Of a stretch of 49,037 bases of DNA, positions 16,742-25,929 are shown piece after piece. The number at the start of each line of letters is the position of its first letter. The stretch's first letter is position 1. This DNA is from Herpetosiphonaceae bacterium (lineage in GTDB: Bacteria; Chloroflexota; Chloroflexia; Chloroflexales; Kallotenuaceae). The notes beneath the pieces are model-generated. The model was not told where the DNA came from, did no database searches, and saw only the letters and a list, made by a program, of their open reading frames with translations. Location: positions 1,352-50,388 of the forward strand of contig JACDGP010000029.1 in assembly GCA_013821605.1 (NCBI GenBank), read 5' to 3'. The position numbers were made by a program, and so were the translations under genes.

Positions 16742-17827
16742 TTGAGTTTACTCTGGCCCTGGTTCTTGCTCCTGCTCCCTATACTGCCACTGCTGGTGGC
16801 GGCCTATATTTGGTTGCTACGCCGACGGCGGCGCGGGGCACTGCGCTACTCCAGCTTAATGCTGATACGCATGGCACTGCCAAAGCGCTCGCGTGTGCGG
16901 CGTCACCTGCCGTTTGCATTCTTCCTACTGGCCCTAACCAGTTTGATCATCGCACTAGCGCGGCCAGTGGCAACGGTGAGCGTGCCGAGCAACCAATCGA
17001 CCATCATGCTGGCTATTGATGTTTCGCGCAGTATGGGCTTTACAGATATTCAACCCAGCCGGCTGGAGGCTGCCCAGAGCGCGGCGCTGTCGTTTATTCG
17101 GCAGCAAAAGTCTGGCACGCAGATCGGCATTGTCGCGTTCTCCGGCTATGCAGCTTTGATCCAGCCGCCCACTAGTGATCGAGGTGCATTGCAAGTTGCG
17201 ATTGAAAGTCTGACGATGGGTCGTTCGACAGCGATTGGCAGTGGCATCCTCGAGTCGGTGGACGCAATTGCCACGATCGACAAAAAGGTGGCACCGAGCG
17301 TAGCTGACACAGCACCCGCTTCTGGAGTCATACCGGCACCAGCGCCAAAAGGTGTTTATGCCCCCGACATTATTGTTTTACTGACGGACGGTGTAAGCAA
17401 TGCCGGCCCATTGCCTTTAGACGCTGCACAGCAGGCGGTCGATCGGGGCGTCCGCGTGTATACCATCGGTTTTGGCACCGCTAACGGATCGGCGCCGTTT
17501 GATGGTAATCAGGGTCGGGGAGGCACGCGAGGTGGCGGGGGAGGCTTTGGCGGAGGGGGCTTTGGCGGTGGAGGTTTTGGCGGTGGGTTCGGTGGGTTTC
17601 GCCGGGGAATTGACGAGGAGACGCTGAAACAGGTCGCGACGATGACCGGCGGCAACTATTATTCGGCTTCAAGCGCGGGCGAGCTGCAAAGCGTGCTCCA
17701 GCATTTGCCAACCTACGTGATCACCAAGCGCGGCATCATGGAAATCAGCGTCGCATTTACTGCGGTTGGTGCCCTGCTGGCTGTGCTAGCGATTGGGCTA
17801 GCACAGCTCTGGCATCCACTCCCGTAA
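16742..17827 (+). CDS. VWA-domain membrane protein (BatB-like) with Gly-rich insert
   Basis: Paralog of the preceding gene: two N-terminal helices (about 5-24 and 58-74), VWA domain with MIDAS D93-x-S95-x-S97, and a C-terminal helix (about 335-355). The start is TTG, supported by GGAGG six bases upstream. Unusual is a glycine/phenylalanine-rich run at about 257-286 (GGGF repeats) placed in the loop where the first paralog has only a short hairpin, just before the (D)EETLKQ helix. Last gene of the MoxR operon. The two proteins probably assemble together in the membrane; the job of the complex in this phylum is not known to me. Confidence 0.9.
   Translation: MSLLWPWFLLLLPILPLLVAAYIWLLRRRRRGALRYSSLMLIRMALPKRSRVRRHLPFAFFLLALTSLIIALARPVATVSVPSNQSTIMLAIDVSRSMGFTDIQPSRLEAAQSAALSFIRQQKSGTQIGIVAFSGYAALIQPPTSDRGALQVAIESLTMGRSTAIGSGILESVDAIATIDKKVAPSVADTAPASGVIPAPAPKGVYAPDIIVLLTDGVSNAGPLPLDAAQQAVDRGVRVYTIGFGTANGSAPFDGNQGRGGTRGGGGGFGGGGFGGGGFGGGFGGFRRGIDEETLKQVATMTGGNYYSASSAGELQSVLQHLPTYVITKRGIMEISVAFTAVGALLAVLAIGLAQLWHPLP
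17780..17807 (+). repeat. perfect inverted repeat inside the BatB-like 3' end
   Basis: GCTGTGCTAGC and GCTAGCACAGC form an 11-bp perfect stem with loop GATTGG, ending 20 bases before the stop codon. No T-run follows. It lies in the code for the last membrane helix (AVLAIGLAQ), so it may be a coincidence of codon choice or a transcript-end hairpin. Confidence 0.45.
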
Positions 17828-18034
17828 GGATAGATGTCGTAGGCAGCTATGCTGGTTCTGCCAGAGTTAGTCCAGGCACTGTCAGGTCGTGGACGTATCC
17901 CTAAAACAATGGTCAAAGAATGCCATAATTGGGGCTTGGTGGGGAGTAGGGAGTGAGAAAAATATCGTCTAGGGTCTCGTGAGCTGAGTTCTGACAGAAC
18001 TGCTATGCCAGCACGCCGTAAGCCGCCCGTCAGC

Positions 18035-18062
18035 TTGGGCTTGTTCCGCTGCCTGGTATAAT
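18035..18062 (+). promoter_or_regulatory. promoter predicting a leaderless transcript
   Basis: TTGGGC (18035-18040), 16-nt spacer, TATAAT (18057-18062). The next coding sequence begins with GTG at 18071, 8 nt after the -10, so transcription would start at or within two bases of the start codon. No ribosome-binding site is present. The preceding 17828-18034 stretch shows no gene. Confidence 0.6.
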
Positions 18063-18070
18063 CGCAGCCT

Positions 18071-20875
18071 GTGATAGTGCTCCTGCTACGTGGCTGTGTT
18101 GCGGCATTGCTGTTGGGTTTTGTACCGGGCTGGATGCTGGAGCGTGCCTGGTTCGGCGCAACTGCGCCATTGGCCGGCCTGGAACGGCTTGTCCTGCGGG
18201 TCGTCACCAGCATGCTGCTGGTAGGCTGGATCGCTTTTGTGCTCGCCGAATGTGGGATCTTCAGCTTGTGGATGCTGGGCGGGAGCGTGCTGCTCCTTTG
18301 TGCTGGTTGCGCTCTGGCAGCCCGTCGTCATGGTTGGGTGCTTGCCTCCGCCAAGCGGTGGTCACGCTCGGACTGGCTACTGCTCCTGATCGGACTCGGC
18401 TTCGCATTACTAGTGGCGCGGCCCTTCGAGGTCATTCGGGGGGGGCTGGATGCGGGCGTGTACGTCCTGACCGGCTTCGCCATTGCGCACACGGGCGGCA
18501 TCGTGCAATATGATCCGCTGGTCGCGGATATTGGGCGGCGGGCCGATCAAGGCGATCTTGATGCCCGGCGTGTCCGCAATCAACTCTTCATCGGCGGCAA
18601 TTCAAGCCGTTTCATCGCGACCAAGCAACGCGTGCAGGGCTTTCAAATTATTACGGATGATGTGGCGCGGGGCCGGATCGTACCCCAATTTTTCCATTTG
18701 TGGCCAACCTGGATTGCGATCTTTACCGTCGCAGGCACGCCGTATACCGGTTTGTTGGCGACGGGTGTGCTGGCGACGCTTGGCGTCTTGTTGCTGGGCT
18801 TGCTAGGGCGCCGGCTGGTGGGGCCAACGGTGGGCGTCGTGGCAGCCGCCTTCCTGGCACTTTCGACGCCCCAGGTGTGGTTCGGTCGCATGCCGACCTC
18901 TGAGGCGTTGGCGCAGGCATTGACGTTGGCGGGGCTATGGTCATTTACCTGCTTCGCCGCTGAGCCACGAGGTAGGCATGGTAGGTGGTGGGGCTGGTTC
19001 ACCGGCGTGGCGCTCGGTGAACTGGCGCTGACCCGTATCGATCCATTCTTTGTGATCGGGCCGGTCATACTGCTGCTGCTGTACATCGCCTTTACACGTC
19101 GCTGGACCACGGGCTATACGGCCCTAGCCGCGACCCTTGGGGTGTTGCTGCTGCATACCGTGCTGCACACACTGGTGATTGCACGCGCTTATTTCTTCGA
19201 TACGGCCTTCGCGCGGCTCCAGGATTATGCTCTGACGGCCTACGCCAGTCTCCCGTTCCTCACCAAAGAGATCGTACAGGAGTATTACGACCGTAAAGGT
19301 AGCCGGCTCGGTCATCCACTGCGCCTTGCCGAGGAGATCGCGGTGCTACTTGGGGCAATACTCCTGGCTGCGGCACTACGGCGACGACCAGCGTTGTTAG
19401 GGCGGGTCGAAGCGTGGGTGCAACACTGGCAACGACCGCTACTGGCAGCGTGGGTGGTGGGGCTGGGGCTGATGGCGGCTTACGCTTATTTGGTGCGACC
19501 GCATATCCTCACGACCGCGCTGCTCCGTGCACCCTTCACGACGGAAAATTGGTTGCGGCTCCAAGGCTATACGGGGGCGCCCATCGCCGTGCCACCGGGG
19601 TATGCAACGTCGTCGGTAGTGGGTCTGGCGCAGGCGAATCTGGTCCGAATCGGCTGGTATCTGTCGCCCTTGGGAATGGTGCTGGCCGTCTGGGGGGCAG
19701 TGCGCTGGTGGTGGCGCGGCCTTGATCGCTGTTCGTGGCTGTTGCTCGTGACGGCGGCGCTGTATACGATTTTTTTCGTTCGGTTAAGCTATGGCACCTC
19801 CGAACAAACCTATATTTATATTCTGCGCCGCGATGTGCCGGTTGTGTTTCCGGGCTTCATGCTGGCAATCGCATACGGACTGTTTGGTAGCGGGTGGCGC
19901 CCGGTCGTGTGGCGGCGGATGCGACCGGTGGCGGTTGGCCTTGCGCTGCTGCTGCTCATCTTTTTTGCCTGGACCGGACGTAGCGTATATGCGCATACCG
20001 AATATGCCGGTTCGTTTCCTCAATTCGCGGCACTGGCCGAGCACTTGCGACCGCAGGATGTGCTGCTGGTGCGGGTGGCGCATGAAGATCGTGATCTGTC
20101 TGATATTCCGGCGGCGCCGCTGACTTATTTGTACGACCGCAATGCCTTGACTTGGAAGGGGACCAATGCGGGCAGCTATGGGCCGGCGATGGCGGGGCAG
20201 GTCACACGCTGGCAAGCCGAGGGACGTGCCGTGTATCTTCTGCTGGGTGCGAACAGCGGCGAATTGAATCTGCCCGGTTGGGGGGTGCAACCGGTCACGG
20301 ATTGGAGTTGGCGCTTTGCGGAGTACGAACAGCCGCGTGATCATAAGCCCTCAGCAGCGGCAGCACCCCAAACGCTGACGATGCGGCTCTATCGGATTGT
20401 GCCACAGGCCCAGGCCGAGCTGCCCACACACATCACACCGCTCGACACGGCTTGGCAGCGCAATGGCATGTATCGGGCAGAACTAGGTGAGGGTGAGCCG
20501 GTGGCCTGGACGGGTGGCAGCGCCGAAGTAGAGTTACCACATGCGGTGGACGATGGGCAACTTGTGCTTGATTTGGCAAGTGGGCCGCGTCCGGTTGCGC
20601 TCGGATCCGCACGCGTGTGTACATTTGTTGCGCCCGACCGTTCCAGTGCGACCGATCCTGCTTGGCAGGCGCTTGGCTGCCAGCAGGTTGGCCATGAACG
20701 TCAAAGCCTCCACTGGCAGGTGCCCCCAACGCTCGCTAATCAAGGATGGCTAATCCGCATTGACACCACCCCACCGTGGGTGCCCAAAGATACCCAGCCA
20801 GACCCCGGCACACCCCGCTCTATCGATCAGCGCTCACTCGGGGTGCGCTTCTACGCAGCGGCGCGCTTGCCCTAA
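18071..20875 (+). CDS. large polytopic membrane protein, GT-C glycosyltransferase-like
   Basis: Protein of 934 residues with about a dozen or more hydrophobic helices over residues 1-660 and a soluble beta-rich C-terminal part. The layout and an acidic residue in the first extracytoplasmic loop (RGGLDAGVYV, around residue 124) resemble GT-C polyprenyl-phosphate-dependent glycosyltransferases of the GT39/83/PMT group. A later loop has GRMPTSEALAQ, also typical of that group. It may add sugars to envelope proteins or polysaccharide; the adjacent pilus genes make pilus glycosylation possible but unproven. The GTG start directly follows a TATAAT box (leaderless). The call is at fold level only. 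Confidence 0.7.
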   Translation: MIVLLLRGCVAALLLGFVPGWMLERAWFGATAPLAGLERLVLRVVTSMLLVGWIAFVLAECGIFSLWMLGGSVLLLCAGCALAARRHGWVLASAKRWSRSDWLLLLIGLGFALLVARPFEVIRGGLDAGVYVLTGFAIAHTGGIVQYDPLVADIGRRADQGDLDARRVRNQLFIGGNSSRFIATKQRVQGFQIITDDVARGRIVPQFFHLWPTWIAIFTVAGTPYTGLLATGVLATLGVLLLGLLGRRLVGPTVGVVAAAFLALSTPQVWFGRMPTSEALAQALTLAGLWSFTCFAAEPRGRHGRWWGWFTGVALGELALTRIDPFFVIGPVILLLLYIAFTRRWTTGYTALAATLGVLLLHTVLHTLVIARAYFFDTAFARLQDYALTAYASLPFLTKEIVQEYYDRKGSRLGHPLRLAEEIAVLLGAILLAAALRRRPALLGRVEAWVQHWQRPLLAAWVVGLGLMAAYAYLVRPHILTTALLRAPFTTENWLRLQGYTGAPIAVPPGYATSSVVGLAQANLVRIGWYLSPLGMVLAVWGAVRWWWRGLDRCSWLLLVTAALYTIFFVRLSYGTSEQTYIYILRRDVPVVFPGFMLAIAYGLFGSGWRPVVWRRMRPVAVGLALLLLIFFAWTGRSVYAHTEYAGSFPQFAALAEHLRPQDVLLVRVAHEDRDLSDIPAAPLTYLYDRNALTWKGTNAGSYGPAMAGQVTRWQAEGRAVYLLLGANSGELNLPGWGVQPVTDWSWRFAEYEQPRDHKPSAAAAPQTLTMRLYRIVPQAQAELPTHITPLDTAWQRNGMYRAELGEGEPVAWTGGSAEVELPHAVDDGQLVLDLASGPRPVALGSARVCTFVAPDRSSATDPAWQALGCQQVGHERQSLHWQVPPTLANQGWLIRIDTTPPWVPKDTQPDPGTPRSIDQRSLGVRFYAAARLP

Positions 20876-20943
20876 CCGCGCCCTCAACTCATCAGAACCT
20901 GCTGTGTGGTTACTCCAAGCATACCTGAGCTAGGGAAGCTATG

Positions 20944-22008
20944 TTACTTACCGGACGTGGCTGTTATGGTCGGGGCATAGATCCCGTTTGGCTCCTGGGG
21001 CAGCACGGGCACATTCGGCACTTGGACAGGACCCGGATGCTGGGACGGGGGCAGGCTGCTCGGCACCGGCATATTGTAATTATCGATCAGAATCCGGATC
21101 GTTGAACCGACCGTGTGCTCCGTCGTGTGGTCACCGGCACGGCGCAGCAGGGTCGAGATGCCGATGCCACGATCTAGAGCGAAGCGCAACACCTCGGCTT
21201 CCTGATCGGTCACACCAATAATCAGCACCCAATTGCCGTCCCGCAGCATCGAGGCCGCCGTGTTGTGCACGATCTGCTGCGATGGTGGTACCGCTTGTAC
21301 CTGCGGTGGTGGCGATGGCGCCGGAGTGGGAGGTGCTGGCGCAGGTTCGGGCGTCGCCTGGGGCGGCATCGGCTTAACAATATCGAACACCTGGGCATCC
21401 TGCAGTAGCACCTTGACGCTGCCCTCATTGCTGGCTTGTTCGACCACAGCCGGTTGTGACCCGCCGCCCTGACCACTCTGCGGAACACCCGCGCGGAACG
21501 TAGTAACGTCGAGATTGAAGGAGGCCATAATATCGACGTAGTCGCCTGGCTGGATCATATCGGCGACGCCGGTCAGATTGCTCACTTGGACCGGAAATGC
21601 TTTTAGCGACGGCTGTCCCGGTGGCGTGATAGGCATCTTGAGCGACAGACCGGCCGGGCCGAGCGCGTCCCGATGGACGGGAGCCTTGCCCGGGATTTTC
21701 ACCAGCGCCTTCATGTTTCGGACATCTGCTAGTTGAGTGAAATAGGACTGAGGATTGGCAGCATACTCATCACCCGAAATATTCTTAATTTCAAGCAACG
21801 ATGTCGTGTCGCTGATCAACGTGCCAGCCTCGATATCGATGGTCGCACCGACGACAGCCACATTGGGTCGCTGCGTCGGCGGAAACTGCTGGCTGGCGGA
21901 TACCTGGAGCAGCTTCGGCGACGCAAGATACATATAAAGACCCACGCCTGCCAACAGAATAATGAACATTCCAAGAATAATGAGGAAGCGGCTACCACCA
22001 CCACGCAT
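20944..22008 (-). CDS. cpaB: Flp pilus assembly protein CpaB (RcpC), copy 1
   Basis: Inner-membrane-anchored periplasmic protein of the Tad system, 354 residues: N-terminal membrane helix (about 8-28), SAF domain beginning near VVGATIDIEAGTLI, then the RcpC/CpaB region (FPVQVSNLTGVADMIQPGDYVDIMASF) and a proline-rich linker (APAPPTPAPSPPP). The C-terminal core (TDQEAEVLRFALDRG) is shared with the paralog at 26368. ATG 22008 is chosen; GTG at 22014 is nearer to AAAGG and equally possible. It lies 260 bp downstream of the tadG-like gene on the same strand; that gap holds no gene I can support, in particular no Flp pilin. Confidence 0.9.
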   Translation of the reverse strand: MRGGGSRFLIILGMFIILLAGVGLYMYLASPKLLQVSASQQFPPTQRPNVAVVGATIDIEAGTLISDTTSLLEIKNISGDEYAANPQSYFTQLADVRNMKALVKIPGKAPVHRDALGPAGLSLKMPITPPGQPSLKAFPVQVSNLTGVADMIQPGDYVDIMASFNLDVTTFRAGVPQSGQGGGSQPAVVEQASNEGSVKVLLQDAQVFDIVKPMPPQATPEPAPAPPTPAPSPPPQVQAVPPSQQIVHNTAASMLRDGNWVLIIGVTDQEAEVLRFALDRGIGISTLLRRAGDHTTEHTVGSTIRILIDNYNMPVPSSLPPSQHPGPVQVPNVPVLPQEPNGIYAPTITATSGK

Positions 22009-22268
22009 GATCACGATACCTTTCGCAACATTCGCTATGCCCTTCAGTCGGGCCGGTAAACAATGACCGGGACAGCGAGCTTGCGCTCGACTGCCCCAGC
22101 AGTATAGGCGGATGCCTGCAACTCCGAACAACGCATCAGCGCCACCGGCGCTTGGTACTTTCGACAAGTGCTGTGAGGGACTGTCGCGTTGCTAACCGTG
22201 GGGCAGGCACCTATCGGCTTCGCACAATCAGCAGACATATATGCCTCAAGCTCTTCGCTGTCTCGACC

Positions 22269-24791
22269 CTAGGGTGCGGGCATCGTACAGCCATTATTCG
22301 GCGTACCATCATTAGCTAGTGGTAAAGACAGGATAACTTCCGAATACTCCCTGGCGCCATTCGGATACTGCGGATCAAGGTAGACCGATGCCTGGCCTTC
22401 CTCGCTCAAGCTACGGCTATTCCTTAAGCGTGAGTAGGTGCGTGTGTAGCCGTCTTCCGGGCTCAGTAGGCTGAGCGATGGGTTTACTTTAACCAGGTAT
22501 TGACCGCCCGGCAGGTTATTGAATGAATACGCGCCGCTACCATTCGCGGTAGTCTGCATGCTAAAGGTTGGGTTGTTGGGCTGAGTCAGCGTAATATTGG
22601 CATTCGCTGCCAGCTGGGTTGTTTCGTGCGGCTGGCAGATGTCGTTACTGATCCGGTCGCGGATTGTGGCATAGATGTTGGCCATCGCATTCGAATCCTG
22701 GGCCGTATAGTAGTAGCCGGAGCCACTACTCATATTCATGAGGCCATTCGGAGGGAAACACGTCGTAGAGCCCTGCAAGCATGTTGGCGTTTCGGCCACG
22801 ACGAAGATCCGCGCGCCGCTATTCCTAATACGAGCGGCGACCTGCTCCGCTTGCCAGATGGGGCGACCGGAAACCGCGTTATAGCCTGCATTATTGAGGT
22901 AAAACAACGGGTCGCTGCTGCTGCCGTCGAACGGAACCATTTGGCCATAGGGGCAGCTATTATCACCATGGTCCGTGCCACACACGTTGAAGACGCCATC
23001 CGTTGCGAAGATCACGATTTGACCATATTTCTTGCCGTTGGGAGGCGTACGCTTGTTTTGCAATAAAGTCGCGACTGTTTCAAAGCCAATCGGGCCAGGA
23101 GTGATGCCGGCGGGTGTCATGCTGTTGGCTTTGGATTGAATCGTGGGCCACTTATTAGCCACGCCGTTACAGTTGTTGGCAAGGTTCGCGGCTGAGCATG
23201 CAGTCGTCCAGTTCGCCTGGATCACGGACGGGGAGAAACCCTGGGGTGTGTAGCAACCTGAGGTGTAACATGTAGCTGGGTCGTAACTGCCAGCAGTCGT
23301 GCCGCCGAAGGTGACGAACGAAATGCGGGCGTCGGGATCGCCAGTCGCTGTAGAAACATCATAGCTTTGGACGAAGCTTGCGACGGCCTGTTTGGCATCG
23401 ATGATACGCGCGTTCGCGGCGGAGTAGCCTGACTGACCCGGCTGGCGGTCGAACCAATCCCATTGCATCGACAACGAGGTGTCCATCACGATCACGATAT
23501 CGTAGCTCGTGGACTGGCTGGAAGTCCAGGTGCGCCACGCCCGCGTGACGTTGGCGAGGCCATCGATGCCAAATTGTTTGCTGGCAGCCGGGATGATCGG
23601 CGTGCCATTGGGTGTCTTCCAATCCGGCTTCGCCTCACTGCCACAAGATTGCGGGGCGGTGACCGCGTCGCCCACGTATTTGAGATCGATATATTTGGAG
23701 CCACTTGTCAGCGAGAAGTTACGAATAATGAAGTGGCCGACGTTAACTGTATGGTAGGCGGCATTCGACCCATTCGAGCCATTATTAACATCATAGAACG
23801 GCAACATCACATCTGTCTGGTTGGTCCTGAGCGTATCGAGCTGAGCTTGCAACGCCGCTTTGACTCCTGGGTCACCGCTGATCCAATCTCCGCGCTGAAG
23901 CCTGCCTATTGGCTGGATGTTTGGCTTAGACGCATCCTGGGACGCGGCTTCCAAAAAGCCCTGCTGAATCGTGCCGGGATAGGTCCAGGCTGCGGCGAGG
24001 CTGCTGTCGCCGTTTTTGCCTGGTAGTTGGGTGTAAGTAACACCATTCACTGTCTGAGTCTGGCCGCCCCAGTTGAGCCAGGACACATGCACGCCGGAGA
24101 TGAAATCGCTGCCATTGGCGACAGGGAAGCGAACCGTCATGCCCTGCATGGCTGAACCCCACTTGCCATAGCGCGCGTCGGAGGGGGAGAGTTGGGTGGT
24201 GCCATCCGACAGGAACACGGTATCGCCTGGAGTCGTCACGTTGCCGTGCGAGTCGGTCACAGGCGGGCGTATCGTAATCGGGATGGCCATGGGATAGACC
24301 CCATAGCTATAATCGCCCAGACACGAGACACCATTAGCACTGACAGTTAGCGACCGAGTGCCGACGACGCCCGCAAAGTAGGTTGCGACACGCTCCGCAA
24401 CCGTCACTTGCAGGCGCACCACATTCGTGGGGGGAGCACTGGCGCCATTCGGCACATAGGAAGTTGAGCCGTTCCATTCGCCGAGTGTTTGGAGAGTATC
24501 GTCACTTTTGACGTAATGCACCGTATAGGTATACGATGGGTTCGGGCTGATCCTATTACCCTGCAGCGCGCGCTGGGCATCGGTCCAGACACCGTTGTTC
24601 GTACTGTTGGTCAGCAGCGAGGCTTGAGCCGCCAGCGCGCCGGCATTCGCGACACTTTGCAGACGACGCTGCTGCGCGAACGCATTGCCAACATCGACCG
24701 ATAGCCCAATCATTGCGATGAGCACCAGAACCATGAAGGCAAGCAACACAATGCTTTGACCTGGCTGAGCACGATGGAATCTATTGCGCAT
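22269..24791 (-). CDS. TadG-like VWA pilus protein with C-terminal beta domain
   Basis: Protein of 840 residues. The N-terminus has the TadE/TadG signature: basic residues, GQSIVLLAFM helix (about 11-33), then the A-rich QRRLQSVANAGALAAQ helix. A central region without recognised domain is followed by a VWA domain (about 430-690) with MIDAS D437-x-S439-x-S441, and a CarboxypepD/Cna-B-like fold (about 720-800: GSGAYSFNNLPGGQYLVKV). It is probably exported by the pilus machinery as a minor tip adhesin; several Cys pairs fit an extracellular protein. Longer upstream frame rejected because AAGGGATAAAAG precedes ATG 24791. The upstream tadE gene ends 5 bp away. Confidence 0.88.
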   Translation of the reverse strand: MRNRFHRAQPGQSIVLLAFMVLVLIAMIGLSVDVGNAFAQQRRLQSVANAGALAAQASLLTNSTNNGVWTDAQRALQGNRISPNPSYTYTVHYVKSDDTLQTLGEWNGSTSYVPNGASAPPTNVVRLQVTVAERVATYFAGVVGTRSLTVSANGVSCLGDYSYGVYPMAIPITIRPPVTDSHGNVTTPGDTVFLSDGTTQLSPSDARYGKWGSAMQGMTVRFPVANGSDFISGVHVSWLNWGGQTQTVNGVTYTQLPGKNGDSSLAAAWTYPGTIQQGFLEAASQDASKPNIQPIGRLQRGDWISGDPGVKAALQAQLDTLRTNQTDVMLPFYDVNNGSNGSNAAYHTVNVGHFIIRNFSLTSGSKYIDLKYVGDAVTAPQSCGSEAKPDWKTPNGTPIIPAASKQFGIDGLANVTRAWRTWTSSQSTSYDIVIVMDTSLSMQWDWFDRQPGQSGYSAANARIIDAKQAVASFVQSYDVSTATGDPDARISFVTFGGTTAGSYDPATCYTSGCYTPQGFSPSVIQANWTTACSAANLANNCNGVANKWPTIQSKANSMTPAGITPGPIGFETVATLLQNKRTPPNGKKYGQIVIFATDGVFNVCGTDHGDNSCPYGQMVPFDGSSSDPLFYLNNAGYNAVSGRPIWQAEQVAARIRNSGARIFVVAETPTCLQGSTTCFPPNGLMNMSSGSGYYYTAQDSNAMANIYATIRDRISNDICQPHETTQLAANANITLTQPNNPTFSMQTTANGSGAYSFNNLPGGQYLVKVNPSLSLLSPEDGYTRTYSRLRNSRSLSEEGQASVYLDPQYPNGAREYSEVILSLPLANDGTPNNGCTMPAP

Positions 24792-24796
24792 TACTT

Positions 24797-25453
24797 TTAT
24801 CCCTTCACTATTCGTCGAACTGAGATGGCGTGGATGGTCAGCGTGTTGCCCAACAACCGTTGCAAAATGAATGGTTTGTAGAGCATGGCAGCGCGAATAA
24901 CGATGTAGCACGATGTGATATTTGGATTGGTCAGACTATGGGGCACCGAAACGCGCTGCTGGCACGCGCTATCAGTTGCGCTTGGATTATAGTTGCCGAG
25001 GAGCGCGAAATTGCCATTGCTGGCACTATCGATCTGGGTATTATCGGCTTCATCAATCTGGATCATCGACGTAACATATGCAGCCCCACCGGCCTCGCTG
25101 AGGTCGTCGATATGATTGGCATTGAGGTCTGACGGATTGCCAACGCCGTGAATGATAGAGCCTTGCTCGCTACGAAACCGCGTGCGCGCGATGTCATCCG
25201 CAGCGCCGAATGGATCGCATGGACTGGTACAGCTTAGCGCCGGATTCAGATCAAGATAGCTACTCGCCTCGGCAATTGCATTGACGAGTGACTGGTAGGA
25301 CATAAAGGTCAGGCCTAAATCTACTGCGGCGGAGAATAGTATCATGATGAACGTGATCGCGAGGGCCAGCTCCACAATGGCCTGTCCGGGCCGCGAATAG
25401 CGCGACGCGCGGCGGCGACACTCAGCTTGGGTTGGTAAGCGCGATCTCATCAT
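24797..25453 (-). CDS. tadE: TadE-like pseudopilin, second of two
   Basis: Minor pseudopilin of 218 residues. Basic N-terminus, then the prepilin-like PGQAIVELALAITFIMILFSAAVDLG segment at about 22-47 with Glu27 as the conserved glutamate, followed by a soluble domain with Cys residues (SCTSPCDPFG). ATG 25453 overlaps the upstream tadE stop as ATGATGA, so the two are coupled. It is an unusually long member (TadE is often 130-200 residues). Confidence 0.85.
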   Translation of the reverse strand: MMRSRLPTQAECRRRASRYSRPGQAIVELALAITFIMILFSAAVDLGLTFMSYQSLVNAIAEASSYLDLNPALSCTSPCDPFGAADDIARTRFRSEQGSIIHGVGNPSDLNANHIDDLSEAGGAAYVTSMIQIDEADNTQIDSASNGNFALLGNYNPSATDSACQQRVSVPHSLTNPNITSCYIVIRAAMLYKPFILQRLLGNTLTIHAISVRRIVKG

Positions 25454-25929
25454 GTTGAGCAGTCCGGCTTGAAGCCGCGTGGTGGGTCTGTATCCGTGAT
25501 CGTTCGTCGCGAAGTGAACCGAAAGTTTAGTGCATTCCCAAAGAAGCGACGGCCGATCGGAGTCAGGAATTGTCCGGTATAGGTCAACGTTGCTTCGATT
25601 TGATCGCCAATGTTACGGCCGCCACCGTTTGGAAAGGCGAACGTTATATGGGATGCGATGTTCGTCCTGTTCAAGCTGCTCAAGAAGATATCGTCCACCG
25701 CCTCCATTTCGGCGAGTTGTGCACACTTATCGTTAGGATCGTTCGGATTACTGACGCTCAATGGCGGTGTTTTGGACGCGCGCTCGGCCGCGTGTCTGGT
25801 CGCGTTTTCTAGCTCGGAGTAGATGTAAACATAGTAAGAACTGTCGATGATACCCATAGTAATGAGTACTAGGAACGGCAGCACAAGCGCCATTTCCACC
25901 ATCGATTGGCCAACTTTCCGGCGTCGCAT
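25450..25929 (-). CDS. tadE: TadE-like pseudopilin, first of two
   Basis: Short pseudopilin of 159 residues with the canonical start: MRRRKVGQSMVEMALVLPF, Glu12 being the conserved residue five positions after the cleavage-site Gly. The open frame continues 267 bases upstream, but that part has no pilin features; GGAGG lies 8 bp before ATG 25929. First gene of the minus-strand half tadE-tadE-tadG-cpaB. Confidence 0.87.
   Translation of the reverse strand: MRRRKVGQSMVEMALVLPFLVLITMGIIDSSYYVYIYSELENATRHAAERASKTPPLSVSNPNDPNDKCAQLAEMEAVDDIFLSSLNRTNIASHITFAFPNGGGRNIGDQIEATLTYTGQFLTPIGRRFFGNALNFRFTSRRTITDTDPPRGFKPDCST

Noticed and set aside
22009-22268. Hidden Flp pilin gene between tadG and cpaB
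   Set aside because: No short frame on either strand with a G/E prepilin motif followed by a hydrophobic helix; only out-of-frame basic peptides.
22626-24026. Two long plus-strand frames opposite the TadG-like gene
   Set aside because: Antisense to a multidomain protein with intact motifs; composition follows the complementary codons.
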